Source of the DNA: Purshia tridentata
Lineage: Eukaryota > Streptophyta > Magnoliopsida > Rosales > Rosaceae
DNA: 55,868 nucleotides
NCBI GenBank assembly: GCA_003254885.1
Contig: QANT01007576.1
Coordinates: forward strand, 1-55,868
Direction: 5' to 3'
In this document: piece after piece, positions 9,984 through 20,480 of the stretch
Layout: each line of letters begins with the position of its first letter
Position numbering within the stretch: the stretch's first letter is position 1
Program-made: the position numbers and the translations under genes
Notes under the pieces: generated by a model
The model's input: only the letters and a program-made list of their open reading frames with translations
What the model was told of the DNA's origin: nothing
The model's database searches: none

Positions 9984-10755
9984 GTGGGTTTTTCTCCTCT
10001 TCTTGTGGGCTTTCATTCCCTTATTGTTTGGTAGTTTAATTTGGAGAAATTGTGAGAGATTGAATTTAGGAATTGGAACCCATTTCGGATTCTCTTGAGA
10101 TGTCGGAAATTGGAGATTGTTTTATGCATTTTTAGGCCATAATCACTCCTAGGAACGATAAATGGAAGATTAGATGGAGGAATTTTGAGGAATTTTGAGA
10201 AATTGGAAAGTTGGGGAAATTGGGGTTATGCCCATTCCGGGTTTAGCTTGGGTCTTTGAAATTAAATCAAATTGTGGGGCATTTTGGGTAAATTTCATCT
10301 CTATGAACCTTCAATTGAAGTCTAGTTTGAGAAATTTCACGGAAATTGAAAGTTGGAAATTGAGACTTATGCCCATTTCGGAAATTTTGGAAATTTAAAG
10401 TGTTCGTAGAGATTTAATTGCAATTATTAGTAATTTTCACCCTTAGGAACCGTTAATTGGTGTTTAGAATGGTTAGTTTGAAGAAATTGGAGGAATAGCG
10501 AATTTGAGATGGAATTGGACATTTGTTGGATTGTCGAAACGACACCTGGACCCTCGGTCGAGTTCTGTAGTAATGGAGGTTATTGGGGAAAATTATCGGA
10601 TAAAAATAAGCTAGTGGCATGGGTTTTGAGTCGAGAAGGAAATTAAGTTGGATTATAATTAAATTTAGAATTTTGGAGCGTAAGGCCTAGAATGTGCTTG
10701 TGTGTTACGATCGTAATTTGAATGGTATTCTAACGTATTGTCGTTCTCGTGTTAG
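9984..10755 (+). other. intron-like segment in LTR2, precisely absent from LTR1
   Basis: It begins GTGGGTTTTT after TTTTAG and ends TGTTAG before GCGACACTCCCGAG. LTR1 reads straight from GATTTCAG (5840) into GCAACACTCCCGAG (5841). LTR3 has the equivalent segment on the minus strand (25672 down to 25085) with GTGGGTTT at the start and TTTTTCTTATAG at the end. The segment is AT-rich and open-frame-poor, unlike the GC-rich flanks, as plant introns are. It could be an intron removed in LTR1's RNA ancestor, or the product of a deletion between AG microhomologies. Confidence 0.55.
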
Positions 10756-10818
10756 GCGACACTCCCGAGTCCAAGGACGATCGCGACGATCCGTTCGGAA
10801 ACCAAGGCTAGGCTATCT

Positions 10819-10980
10819 CTGTGAGTAGACTCTGTTTCCTAAACTTGTTTATGAATCTTTCTGAATTTAATGATTTAATTTATATTTATATTTTGAGATC
10901 TGTGAGTGGACTCTGTTTCCTAAACTTGTTTATTGATCTTTATGAATTTAATGATTTAATTTATATTTATATTTTGAGTT
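10819..10980 (+). repeat. 81-bp tandem duplication in LTR2
   Basis: CTGTGAGT(A/G)GACTCTGTTTCC begins at 10819 and again at 10900, and the copies are nearly identical. LTR1 has one copy (from about 5904). The duplicated unit contains the donor-like GTGAGT(A/G)GA. Confidence 0.85.
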
Positions 10981-11326
10981 ATTTGAGCCGTGATTTAATT
11001 ATTTAGAAATATTGTTTGATTATCGAGTAGGGAAATGGATTTGACGTACTTGGAAACGTTATGATTTCTGAAAGTAAACATTTGTGGTCATGTGTATTGT
11101 GAAATATTACGGGTTTGGTTATCGAAAAAGGGATTTTATAATGATTTCACGATATTAGAAGGTTTTTATATTTTTATGGGCAAAAAGGGAGATTTATGGG
11201 AAAAGAATTTTCAAACCACCCTTCGGAGTACCCTTCAAATGATCAGCTTTAATAGGTCTTTGGGACCCATCACGGCACACACATAGGCTTTGGGCCGTGT
11301 GTCGGGATGCTTTGCCCTTTGGGGGC

Positions 11327-11516
11327 GGCCCTGCGTGCACGTACGGCAGGATATTGGCCCTGCATGTGTATGACAGACCCTGGCTCTGCACATGTACGGC
11401 AGGATATGGGCCCTGCATGCGTACGGCAGGTTGTAGGCCCTGCGCATGTACGGCAGGAAATATTGGCCCTGCATGCGTACGGCAGGTCGTAGGCCCTGCG
11501 CATGTACGGCAGGTTC
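11327..11516 (+). repeat. GC-rich hairpin repeat array in LTR2
   Basis: The same seven-unit CCTGC...GCAGG array as in LTR1, with only about one base difference over roughly 190 bp. Confidence 0.8.
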
Positions 11517-12155
11517 AGTGGGTGACTGTTGGGTGCGAAATTCAAAAGTGATATTTAGTAACTTAGCTAGTTTTATTGATTTTCCAGAAAAGCTCAAAAT
11601 GAATTTTAAAGTATGAATTTACTCATGGAGTTTTCAATGGATTTTATGAAAGTGATTTTAAAACTGGAGGATTTCAAAGAAAGGTTACGAAATTCTAAGA
11701 AACTTGAAAGTAAAGGTTTATTAACATTTATTTGGATTTATGTCCACTCACTGAGTTAACTCATTAGTTTTATCCATTTTATTGTTTTAAATTTTTCCCC
11801 CAGGTGATAGCGGTGGAGCAGTCGAGCCAAAGACGTCGAGGCAATCCAGCGAACATTTGAAAGCTATAGGAACTAATTAATCTTGAAAAATTTGTCTTCT
11901 TAGTAAATTTTGTAGCGCGGCTCTGATAATCTAATGAAAATTTAAGTAATTGATTTGAAATTGGGTCGGAGACCCCTTTTGGTTGTGGTAGAGGAGCTGT
12001 GAAACTTAGAAGTGCATTTGCAGGTCTCGTGGAGTAAAAGGGTTCGTCCAATTTCAGGGGAGGTTCTGCCGAAATTTCGGTAGGATTTTCCTTTATATTG
12101 GATGCCCGCAGGATCACTCCGAATTCCAGGGTGGAATTCGGAGAGGGTCCTGTCA

Positions 12156-14122
12156 AGCCTCCCTTACGTACCCCTTTCGTGACCGGCCCGAGTCCCCGGT
12201 GAGTGACAATCCTCCGGATATGGAACCGATTGCGGCGTCAGATGCCGCGATGGTCTAGGTGGTTTTTCGGCGTTCTAGCCGTTTGATGTTCGGCCCTCCC
12301 GTGCGAGCGTCTCTATTGCGTCACGGAGTGAATAGCAGCTGTTCGTCATGTGCCCATAATTTCCGTGATACTTGCAATAGACGTCCGTCACTATTTTGTC
12401 TTGGGGCGGCCCCTGGATTTTCTTGGCCGCAGGCAATTGGCTCTGGATCTGGCCCAGGATCTCTTCAGGAGTTGCCTTGAGTGTGGCATACTCGGTGTAA
12501 CGGACCGACTGGGGCTCTTTTGGCAGGAGCTAGCGCGGTTCGAACACTCGCTCCCTTTTGGGCAGCGGTTGGAATCTCGAGCTAGAAGCTCCACCGTCCT
12601 TCCTCTTGACCGCCTGACCAGTCCTGAGGGAATCGAGTTTTGCCTCATACTCTTCCTGGCGGGCGTACTTGGCTGCTTCGGTGGAGAGCTCATCATAGTT
12701 GTTCGATGGGTTGCGGATTAGATGCGATCGCAAGTCCCCGGGCAGCAAGCCCTGCATGAGGGCGACCTTGGCTGAGTGGTCGTTGCACCCGTCACACTTG
12801 GTGTACTCCAAGTTGAAACGGATCAAGTACTTCTTCAGACTTTCACCCTCCTGCTGTTTGATCAGGGTGAGGTCGTTGAGATTGTACAGCCGCTCAGACA
12901 CGACCTCATAGCGGGCAATGAAAGCCCTCCTCAACTCAGCAAAGGAGTCGATGGAGTTTGGAGGTAGTCCCCGGAACCAATCTCGGGCCGATCCGTGCAG
13001 AGTTGAAGGAAAGACCCGGCATTTGGTGGCCTCAGACGCCTGACGAGCCTCCATGGCATAACAGAAGTCGTCAAGGTGGTTCAGCGGATCCTTTGTGCCG
13101 TCATACCGATCGATCTTGGGGGGTTTGGTATCTTTTGATACTCGGGCGTTCAAGATTCGATCAGTGAAGGGGAGAGGTAACTCATCTCCTTGGCTCCCGC
13201 GGCGGGTGGCCCCCCTTGACCGCTCAACCTGGCCCAGACGGTCGTGAACATTCCGGAATTGGTCACAGAGATAGGTGTGGATCTGATCGTCAGCTGACGC
13301 CGCTGAACGGCCTGGCATAGTTTCTGCCGATCCTTCGGCTCTATTTCCCAATTGACGGGCCAGGGGCGGACGAGTGAGACGAACACTCGCCTGCCGGGGG
13401 TCCTCCATGATCATGGCAGGCCCAAGGCGTTCCCGGAGGCTGGACCTGATACCCGAAGCAGATTGGGCTGGCGTACGATGGGAAGATGAAGAGGGCGAGC
13501 CTAGCCGGGACGCTACAGGCCTTCGGCTGCGCGACGAAGTCGCCTTCGCCTGGGATCTGAGCTGAGCTGACACCGGGGCCGAAGTTTGGCGGGCCCGATT
13601 TTGCTGTGGCGTAGGAAGACCACCTTCTTCAGCTCGGCTCGGACTGTGATGGTAGGCCGATCTCTTGCGGGAGAGGAGGAGCCGAGCGTCCAGATATTCG
13701 AATTGCTCTTGCAGGGGCATCCTTTCGAACCCGGAGAAAGTACAATCGATGTTCTGCAGAGCAGGATGGTTATCGATGTCGGCCTGAGTGACTGCCCGGT
13801 CATTTCCCAGCGATCGGACTTGGGGCTCGGTCTGGAGTGTACGGGCAGTTCGAGCGGTTCTGGTAGGCTGAACCGAACGCTCGAGATTAGCCAGTTGGGC
13901 CTGTTGCCGGGCCAGCAAGGCGGCTTGCTCTGCCTGCTTGGCAAGCAGCTCGTTGTTCTGACGGAGAAGGGCATTTTCTGCCGCCAGGTGTCGTTCGATC
14001 TCGCTTTGATTCCAGGCCGACTCCGCCCTCCCTCCTTTTGCAGGGGTTTTGGGCTGAACACTCGGACGTTCGGTGGGAGGCCGAGTGGATGAGGACGCTC
14101 CAGTCTGTTGAGTGGCAGACAT
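12156..14122 (-). pseudogene. gag of Tat/Ogre-like Ty3/gypsy element (truncated)
   Basis: Capsid/nucleocapsid polyprotein of a Ty3/gypsy retrotransposon. The start chosen is the ATG at 14120-14122 (MSATQQTG), because an earlier in-frame ATG lies inside the LTR. The first 120 residues include a coiled-coil-like, Q/A/L-rich segment (ERHLAAENALLRQNNELL). A basic Ser/Arg-rich region follows. The core retrotransposon gag domain comes from about residue 330 on: KIDRYDGTKDPLNHLDDF, then HGSARDWFRGLPPNSI and QQEGESLKKYLIRF. The frame stays open for 530 codons to a TAG at 12530-12532. It then continues in frame into EEILGQIQSQLPAAKK and a zinc-knuckle-like C-x2-H-x4-H-x4-C segment (about 12293-12379). 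A second TAG is at 12275-12277. Sequence stops at 12155 against LTR2; protease and pol are absent. Codon use is GC-rich compared with neighbours. Confidence 0.85.
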
Positions 14123-14206
14123 GGTGATGATGGGAGTGAGTGGAAAATGTGATGGGGAGCCGAACACTAACGTAGCTGAGTGCTGTTCCCACAGACGGCG
14201 CCAATC
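14123..14206 (-). promoter_or_regulatory. leader and primer-binding site of the Tat-like gypsy
   Basis: Directly inside the LTR, the minus strand reads GATTGGCGCCGTCTGTGGGA. The TGGCGCC core is the usual primer-binding/leader sequence of Tat and Athila-type gypsy elements (tRNA-Asp or Arg primed). About 60 bp of leader separate it from the gag ATG. Confidence 0.7.
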
Positions 14207-15209
14207 TGTTGATGCAAAAATCTGTCGATGACCCTTGCACACAACTTAAATGCGGATTGTTGATGACGTGGTGAGTTGAGCGACCGAGCGGACGATCCGA
14301 ACACGTCAACTGATCACTTTCTGGGTTTCTTCCTGCACAAATGAACGAAAAAGGGCACCGGTGTGGTACCGGCCGGAGATACTCCGATGGTAAAGTCAGA
14401 GGAGTGCAAGGAGGAGGATGTAAGAAATGTTGAATAACACAACTAGAGCTTGGGAAGAAGATGAAGGAAAAGAGGTAAGATTTCTGGGTAAATGTTGCTA
14501 GAGCTTGGGCTAGTTTTCTCAGATTTCTGTCTGTCCCTTTGCCTTGTGGTTGTGCTCTTACTTATAGGCAAAGGGATTGGGATATTTTGGCTGGCCAGTA
14601 GGTATGATCATGGCTAATCATAGGTCTTGGAGGCTAAGCTTGCAGAATTGGCTGGGTTACTGACAGGTTCTCTCATTTAATGCAAGAGGGATGTCTGCAA
14701 GTTGCATGCATTAAATGGAAAGCAAGGCAGAGTTGATAGGCCATAAATGCAAAGCATAAAGTTACCTTCGGAGTGTCAGGCACAATAACTACCATCTGGG
14801 TTTTCGTTCGGCTCGGAAGAGGATGAGTCGAAGTCGATCACTCCGATCCGAATAGGGCTTCCAGTGGTGGTAGACCTGCGAGGAAATTCAGTACATCCAG
14901 GGAGTGTTCGGATTGGAGGGCAGTTTGATCCGATCCGAACAACAAGATGTCAGAGCCAACGAACAGGTAGTTTATCGAAAGAAGACACTCAGACATATCC
15001 CGATCCGAACTCAGAATCCGATCCGAACGACTGATGAATTCTGCAGACCTTGCTTCTGACGATAAGTCGATATGACAGGTTCGGATCAGATCCGACGAGG
15101 TTGCGTTGATGGACCGTTGACCATGGGTCGTGGGACGGAAGTCGAATCCGAGGTCCCACGTGTTCAGAATGTTGACCGTTGACTTGAGTGGGGATGTTAT
15201 CCCCGAACA
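14207..15209 (-). mobile_element. 5' LTR of the Tat-like gypsy
   Basis: On the minus strand it starts TGTTCGGGGATAACATCCCC at 15209 and ends TGCATCAACA at 14207, next to the primer-binding site. About 1.0 kb, rich in GATCCGAAC-type repeats (several CGATCCGAAC and CGGATC motifs at 14830-15100). The partner LTR is not in the window, because the element is truncated at 12156. Directly beyond 15209 lies copia gag sequence, so this element inserted into that copia or was joined to it. Confidence 0.7.
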
Positions 15210-16330
15210 TTTATTTATAGGATATGACCTCCAAGGCTACATAGATGGCTCCAAACCTTGCTCAGCTCAAACCTTAACCAACAATAATGTTCCTACACCA
15301 AATCCAACCAAACATCTTTGGGTCCGTCAAGATCAGTTGATCCTTAATGCCCTTATTGGGTCCCTTACATTAACTATAATACAATTTGTTGCACGTGCAA
15401 CAACTTCTAAGGAAGCTTGGAACATTTTGGCAAATACTTATGCCAAACCTTCAAAAAGTCGCATTAAGCAAATCAAGGCAGTCTACAAAAATTTCACCAA
15501 AGGAACACTGGGAATCACTGATTTCCTTCAATATGTCAAGGCCCACGCTGATGAACTAGCATTCCTTGGTGCTCCAATTGATGACAAAGACCTCACAGAG
15601 AAAATCCTAGATGAACTTGGTGATGACTACATGGAATTAGTCAGAGCCGTTCAAGCAAGAGACACCCCCGTTACATTTGAAGAATTACATGAGAAGTTAC
15701 TCACCTTGGAAGCTTCCATCCAAGCAAACACCAAAGCCACATCATTTTTTCCTCCTATTGCCCTTCCCATACATTGCAATAACTGGAGACCTTCCAACAC
15801 CAACACATGGCGTTCACCATCCAACCAAACATCCAATTGGCGTTCACCTTCACCTACCATAGGCAAACCATCTTCCTTCACCAACACAAATCAGCAGTCT
15901 AGACCACCACCCAAGACGCACTTTGGCTACTGCCAAATCTGTGGCGTACAAATCCACACCGAAAAATGTGGCCCCTTCTTCAAATTTATTCCATCCACCA
16001 CTGCCACCAATGCCCCACCACCTTCCAACTCTAGTCCCTGGCAACCTCGAGCTCATTTTGTGACTAGCACTCAACGTCACAATCCTGCATGGCTCATGGA
16101 TAGTGGCACTTCCTATCACGTCACCATGGATCTTAATAACCTCTCTCCACACACCTTATGACGGCCATGATGATGTCCTCATTAGTGATGGCACTGGCCT
16201 CCAAATCACCCATATTGGTTCTTCTTTTCTTCACACTCCCAGTCAAAAATTTCATCTCAGGTCTTATGTGTACTGCACATGCATAATTAATTTCTATTTC
16301 CCAATTTTGCACCTCTTATTATGTTTCAGC
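15210..16330 (+). pseudogene. copia gag-protease remnant (Ale/Retrofit-like)
   Basis: Gag/UBN2-type domain begins abruptly at the Tat LTR end: FIGYDLQGYIDGS, then TSKEAWNILANTYAKPSK and GTLGITDFLQYVKAHADEL. Next come a Pro/Ser/Thr-rich linker, a complete zinc knuckle (CQICGVQIHTEKC) and the start of an aspartic protease (WLMDSGTSYHVT, with DSG). The frame stops at 16161. Protease sequence continues in another frame (HDDVLISDGTGLQI), so there is a frameshift near 16155. The gag start, leader and 5' LTR are lost. The open frame recorded upstream of 15210 is Tat LTR, not gag. Confidence 0.8.
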
Positions 16331-16439
16331 TAAATTCTTACCCACCTTTTTTGCACATGATGGTGTCTATGAATGGCCGGTTGTCTCCCTTCCTCTCCTA
16401 CACCATTAGCTCTTCCCAGCATCAAACGAAGTCCAATAA

Positions 16440-17341
16440 AGTAGCATCACAGGCTTGGTCACCCAGCTTTTCTGATTTTACGATCTGTTATTTCTAGTAA
16501 TCATTTAAACATTTCAATTTCTGTATCCAAAGATTTTGTTTGTCATGCTTGTCAGTGTAATAAAAGTCACAAACTTCCGTTTTCTAAATATACATTGGTG
16601 TCACTTGCTCTACTTGAAATAATTTTCTCAGATGTTTGGACTTCTCCTGTACATTCTCTAGATGGCTTTAAATATTATGTAATTTTTATTAATCACTTCA
16701 CAAAATATATATGGCTCTACCCACTAAAACATAAGTTTGAAGTGAAGTCAACTTTTATTCGATTTAAAGTCATTGTGAAAAATTATTTTGATCAAAAAAT
16801 AAAAACTCAGTACTCTGAAAATGGTGGGGAGTACATTGCACTCAAAGATTTTTTAGTTCTCAATGGAATTTCACATCTTACTACCCCACCACACACTTCT
16901 GAGCACAACGGTTTTTCAGAAAGAAGGCATAGACACATTGTAGAAACTGGACTTTCTCTATTAACCACTACCTTTCTACCCTTAAAGTTTTGGTCTTTTG
17001 CTTTTCTTACTGCTGTCTATTTGATCAATAGACTTGCCACACCTTCACTTAATATTTCATCACCATATGCCTACATTTTTCATGAAAATCCAAACTATGC
17101 AAAACTTAGAATTTTCAGGTGCCTGTGCTATCCTTGGCTTTGCCCTTTCTCAACACACAAGCTTGACACCCGATCTAAGGCTTGTATTTTTCTAGGTTAC
17201 TCTCTGTCACAAAGTGCATATATGTGTTTTGAACCTACATGTTCCAAATTTTTTGTATCCAGACATGTAAGTTTTGCTATAACTAAGTTTTCATTACATA
17301 TATCCTCATCCAAGCTACCTTCCCTTTCTTTTGACTCCTAG
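16440..17341 (+). pseudogene. copia integrase remnant
   Basis: From about 16463 the integrase zinc domain is readable (GHPAFLILRSV, then CHACQCNKSHKLPF) and runs into the catalytic core from about 16595. The first acidic residue is present (IIFSDVWTSP). The second sits in TQYSENGGEYI, where the usual SDNGGE has become SENGGE, so the catalytic Asp is replaced by Glu. The third is in NGFSERRHRHIVE. A C-terminal part with KLRIFRCLCYPW and ACIFLGYS follows to the stop at 17339-17341. The product would be catalytically doubtful. It belongs to the same decayed copia as the gag at 15210. Confidence 0.8.
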
Positions 17342-17820
17342 GTGCTGCCAATTCTCACTGTGTTTCTCCCCCCTCCAGACACAAGGCCATCAATGTTGGA
17401 GTGTGCATCTACCCAACAAGACCCATACATCGTGGTTTCATTTCTTCCTTGCTTCTTATATAGCCCCTGCCATCTGTCATTACCCAACCCCCCCCAACAC
17501 CCACACTGGCTACCCCAACCCCCTTCAAACTTGCGATCTCATCTTTGTCCCCTAACAACCACCGCCCGTACCTATCCCAGCACCCACACTAACTACCCCA
17601 CCCCCTTACACTAGTGATCTCTTTTCCGTTAATCAACCACCACTGCCTCCTTCACCTCCACCAACCGCCCATCCTCACCCACACACCATGATCACACAAG
17701 CCAAAAACAACATACATAAGACCATTCACAAATTCCAATCTTCTTACACAAGTTCAAACATCCTCACCCCTTTAACCTACATCTGTCACTCAAGCCTCAA
17801 AAGAACCTCATTAGCACCAA
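17342..17820 (+). other. C/A-rich linker between copia integrase and reverse transcriptase
   Basis: Pro/Thr/Ser/His-rich in translation with several frames open and no conserved motif. This matches the low-complexity linker between integrase and reverse transcriptase in this copia lineage. Stops and frame changes show decay. Confidence 0.6.
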
Positions 17821-17823
17821 GCA

Positions 17824-19046
17824 ATGTACCAGGAATATAATGCCCTTGTTAGCAATGTAACTTGGGTATTAGTTCCTCCAACTCATGCTTCTAATTTAGT
17901 TGGTTGTAAGTGGATTTTTAGGATCAAACAGTGGTCTGATTGTACCATTGAAAGGTATAAGGCCATTCAGGATCACCAATACCCTAGTCTTGACTACAAT
18001 GAGACTTTCAATCCTATAGTTAAACCAACAACGGTTCACCCCTGGTGCTGTCACTTGTTGTTAGTCATGGCTGGTCCTTCAGACAGCTCGACATTAACAA
18101 CGCCTTCCTTCAAAGGACTCTGTCTGAAGATGTGTACATGGCTCAACCTCATGGTTTTGTAGACCGTAAACATCCTTATTATGTATGCAAGTTAAAAAAA
18201 GCCATTTATGGCTTGAAGCAAGCCCCATGGGCCTATACCATGAATTGTGCAATTTTCTTCTTCAATCTAGCTTCATCAATTTCTTGGCTGACACTTCGTT
18301 ATTTGTTTTCCAGCATGCCTCTACTTTCATTTATTTGTTAGTCTATGTAGGTGACATTATTGTCACTAAAAACAACTCTTAGATGGTCAACCGATTTGTT
18401 CAAAGTTTAGCCAACCATTTCTCTATGAAGGACTTAGGGTCTCTTTCCTATTTTCTTCGAGTTGAGGTTCTACCTCATTCACAAGGACTTATTCTGTAAC
18501 AAAGTTACATCATGGACTTGCTACATTGCACTCACATGGATGTTGCCAAGCCTACTTCCACGTTATTGCCCTCAGGTGCCATGCCTATTCTTCAAATGGG
18601 CTCTCCTCTTTCAGATTCTATAGAATGAAGAGCCATGGTGGGCAGTCTCCAATACTTAGCCCTCACCTGTCCTAACATTTCCTATGCAGTAAATAAACCT
18701 TCTCTGTTTATGGACTAGTCCACTGATGCTCATTGGCTTCTTGTGCAACAGTTGCTGCACTACTTGTGTGGTACTCTTGATGATGGTCTACTTTTCCATC
18801 GTCAATCTCCAGCCTCCTTCCATGCATTTTTCTGATGCTGATTGGGGCGATAACAAAGAAAATTACTCCTCTATCAGTGATTACCTTGTGTATCTTGGCA
18901 AGAATCTCATTTCATGGTCTTGCAAGAAGCAGCAGACCATTGCCAGATCATCCACAAAAGTTGAGTATGGATCTGTTGCTGATACTGCAGCTAAACTTAA
19001 TTGGCTCTATTCATTAATGTCTGATCTACTTCCACATTTGTATAGT
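17824..19046 (+). pseudogene. copia reverse transcriptase and RNase H remnant
   Basis: Reverse transcriptase (RVT_2) in several frames: NVTWVLVPP, VGCKWIFRIK, ERYKA, then [42 protein letters not shown] and [13 protein letters not shown]. The catalytic YVDD box reads YVGD (18344-18355), so one catalytic Asp is lost. RNase H follows at about 18830-19046: SDADWGDNKENYSSISDYLVYLG, SWSCKKQQTIARSSTKVEY. Multiple frameshifts lie between 17960 and 18800. The 3' LTR is missing; the homology ends near 19046 against AT-rich DNA of the CACTA-like end. Confidence 0.82.
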
Positions 19047-19936
19047 TGAATAAATAACCATTTATTATATAGTAAACAATAACTATATTCAACTATTTCC
19101 ATCAAAGGTTGAGAACAAAGCAGACAAAGAAAGGGAAGGCTTCTATCAAATGGATTTGCAAAGCAAAAAATATTAATCTATACAATTGACTTCACTCCTT
19201 TCCCAACCTTTTTTCTCAACAACCTAACATGTCAAAAAAATTACCCTAGTTCCAATTTCCAAATAACAAAAATTAAACTTTCAAAATCATCATAATCCAA
19301 ACAAACAAGATGAGTAATCATTCCCAAAACCCTAAAAACCAAAAATCCTAATTACCTTATTGTGCATCAAAACAGCACAGCCAGCTCAACCAAATTCATA
19401 ACGCTCATAAGTGAGGTTAGGAGATCATCAACCTTAGATTTGACCTCCTCGGCTTTATCCTCCTGCAAATTGAGCCGCTTCTGGTTTGTCATGAACTCTT
19501 CCTCCATTAGTAGATAGCCCTGATTCACTTAGGATTTCTTTTTTCATCTTGCTAGAGAGATAAAATTAGCTGTACGTCTTGTAGAGAATCGATTAGAGGA
19601 AAACAACGCAACATAAAGGGAAGAGAGAAGGAGTTCCATGAGAGAGAATAAGTGAGTCTATGAGTACTGTGAAAGAGGAGTGAGTCATTTTTGTGAGAGA
19701 GTGTTGGGTCTAACTTGGGAAAATAAGTTAAGTTGGATATAACTTAAGACTTTATTATCAGTTGATTATATTTTGTTACTCAAATGAAAAATTAACATAT
19801 CAGTTGAAAAAATAAGGTGACATGTAAATGAATTAAGAAATCATCCAAAACTTCAACTAATATTTAAATATTAACATTATTAGTTTTTATAATTGATACC
19901 TAAAGTATGATGTCTATTAAGGTTATTGTTGTAGTG
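19047..19936 (-). mobile_element. CACTA-like transposon right end with captured host DNA
   Basis: The plus strand ends TTGTTGTAGTG(GTG), the reverse complement of CACTACAACAA. An AATAGACATCAT block follows at the same distance as in the end at 3783. AT-rich subterminal DNA with TATCAGTTG and AACTGATA motifs follows. Inward lies a captured fragment of an RPT2 gene with intron (19356-19530), so this is a Pack-type (gene-carrying) CACTA. Minus the nested retroelements, the two ends would make an element of about 2.1 kb. The element sits inside the chromodomain-coding end of a gypsy at 19937. No matching 3-bp target duplication was found with the left end. Confidence 0.55.
19356..19530 (-). pseudogene. 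RPT2: captured fragment of a 26S proteasome RPT2 (S4 ATPase) gene
   Basis: On the minus strand the fragment encodes YLLMEEEF, then an NQKRLNLQEDKAEE-type stretch and SKVDDLLTSLMSVMNLVEL. This matches the coiled-coil region of the RPT2 regulatory ATPase of the 26S proteasome (family form DYLLMEEEF, QERLKPQEEKAEE, SKVDDLRG). After VEL the sequence jumps, with a frame change, to GCAVLMHNK at a gtaatt donor (GT at 19354-19355). In the family this point lies about 30 residues further on, so an internal segment is deleted. Intron-like sequence follows to about 19050. The upstream side degenerates after about 19530. Retention of an exon/intron boundary shows capture from genomic DNA rather than cDNA. 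Identification is from recognised family sequence and not from a search. Confidence 0.75.
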
Positions 19937-20123
19937 GTGATGCATGTTGCCACTGTACCTTCACAAGAGGTACCTTCTTAGTTTTCAGTTGTGTAGTCTC
20001 GTAAGCTAAAATGAAGACATGGCCTTCCACATAGGACACATTTGGTTCTAATTGCAGATCAACCCAAGGAATAATCTGCGCTAAATTAGGAGCGTTCTTC
20101 TTGAGTTGGGAGACGTGAAACAC
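19937..20123 (-). pseudogene. gypsy polyprotein C-terminus (chromodomain-like end)
   Basis: MFHVSQLKK, then an acidic/hydrophobic linker and KKVPLVKVQWQH, the typical end of chromovirus (Tekay/Del-type) integrase with its chromodomain-like tail. The usual continuation (HSPEEATWE) is cut off at 19936 by the CACTA-like end. It belongs to the gypsy element running from here to 27028 on the minus strand. Confidence 0.75.
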
Positions 20124-20480
20124 GTTGTGGATATATGCTAGCTAAGGTAACAATTGCAATCTGTATGTAACTTTCCCAACATGTTTCAAAACCTTGAATG
20201 GTCCAACATACCTAGGTGCCAACTTACCTCACATAGCAAACTAAAACGTATCCTATAACAGACTTACTTTTAGGAAAAAAAAAAAAAAGTCTCCTACTGA
20301 AAATCCAAAGGTTTCCTCCTCTCATTGGTGTATGATTTCTACTTACTCTACGTGGCATCCAAACATTTCTTGACCAACTTGATCTTCTCAGTGGTTTCTT
20401 AAATAACTTCAGGGCCTAAGACAACTCGGTCTTCAACGTCAACCCAGCATAAAGGGGAATAACAAGGTCAACCGTACAAA
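20124..20480 (-). other. decayed gypsy integrase C-terminal region
   Basis: Between the chromodomain-like end and the integrase core of the same minus-strand gypsy. Translation is fragmentary; an A-run at 20274-20288 and many stops. It should correspond to the integrase C-terminal domain. Confidence 0.5.

Larger units (their letters stand above)
9181..12155 (+). mobile_element. LTR2 of gag-only gypsy element
   Basis: It starts TGTAACGACCCG right after the polypurine tract and ends CCTGTCA, followed by Tat-like gypsy sequence. At 2975 bp it is 742 bp longer than LTR1, mainly because of an intron-like segment at 9984-10755 absent from LTR1. It also carries a private 81-bp tandem duplication (10819-10980). 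The heat-shock array (9538-9560), C-rich leader, donor-like GTGAGTAGA (10821), hairpin array (11327-11516) and TTTTTCCCCCAG acceptor-like site (ending 11803) are in the same order as in LTR1. Confidence 0.88.

Noticed and set aside
5029..12155. Simple intact element with LTR1 and LTR2 as sister LTRs
   Set aside because: No 5-bp target duplication, an exact intron-like length difference, private duplications, missing leader after LTR1, and an N in between.
12391..14092. Several frames overlapping the Tat-like gag on both strands
   Set aside because: GC-rich shadows of the gag frame; only the frame from 14122 shows gag motifs.
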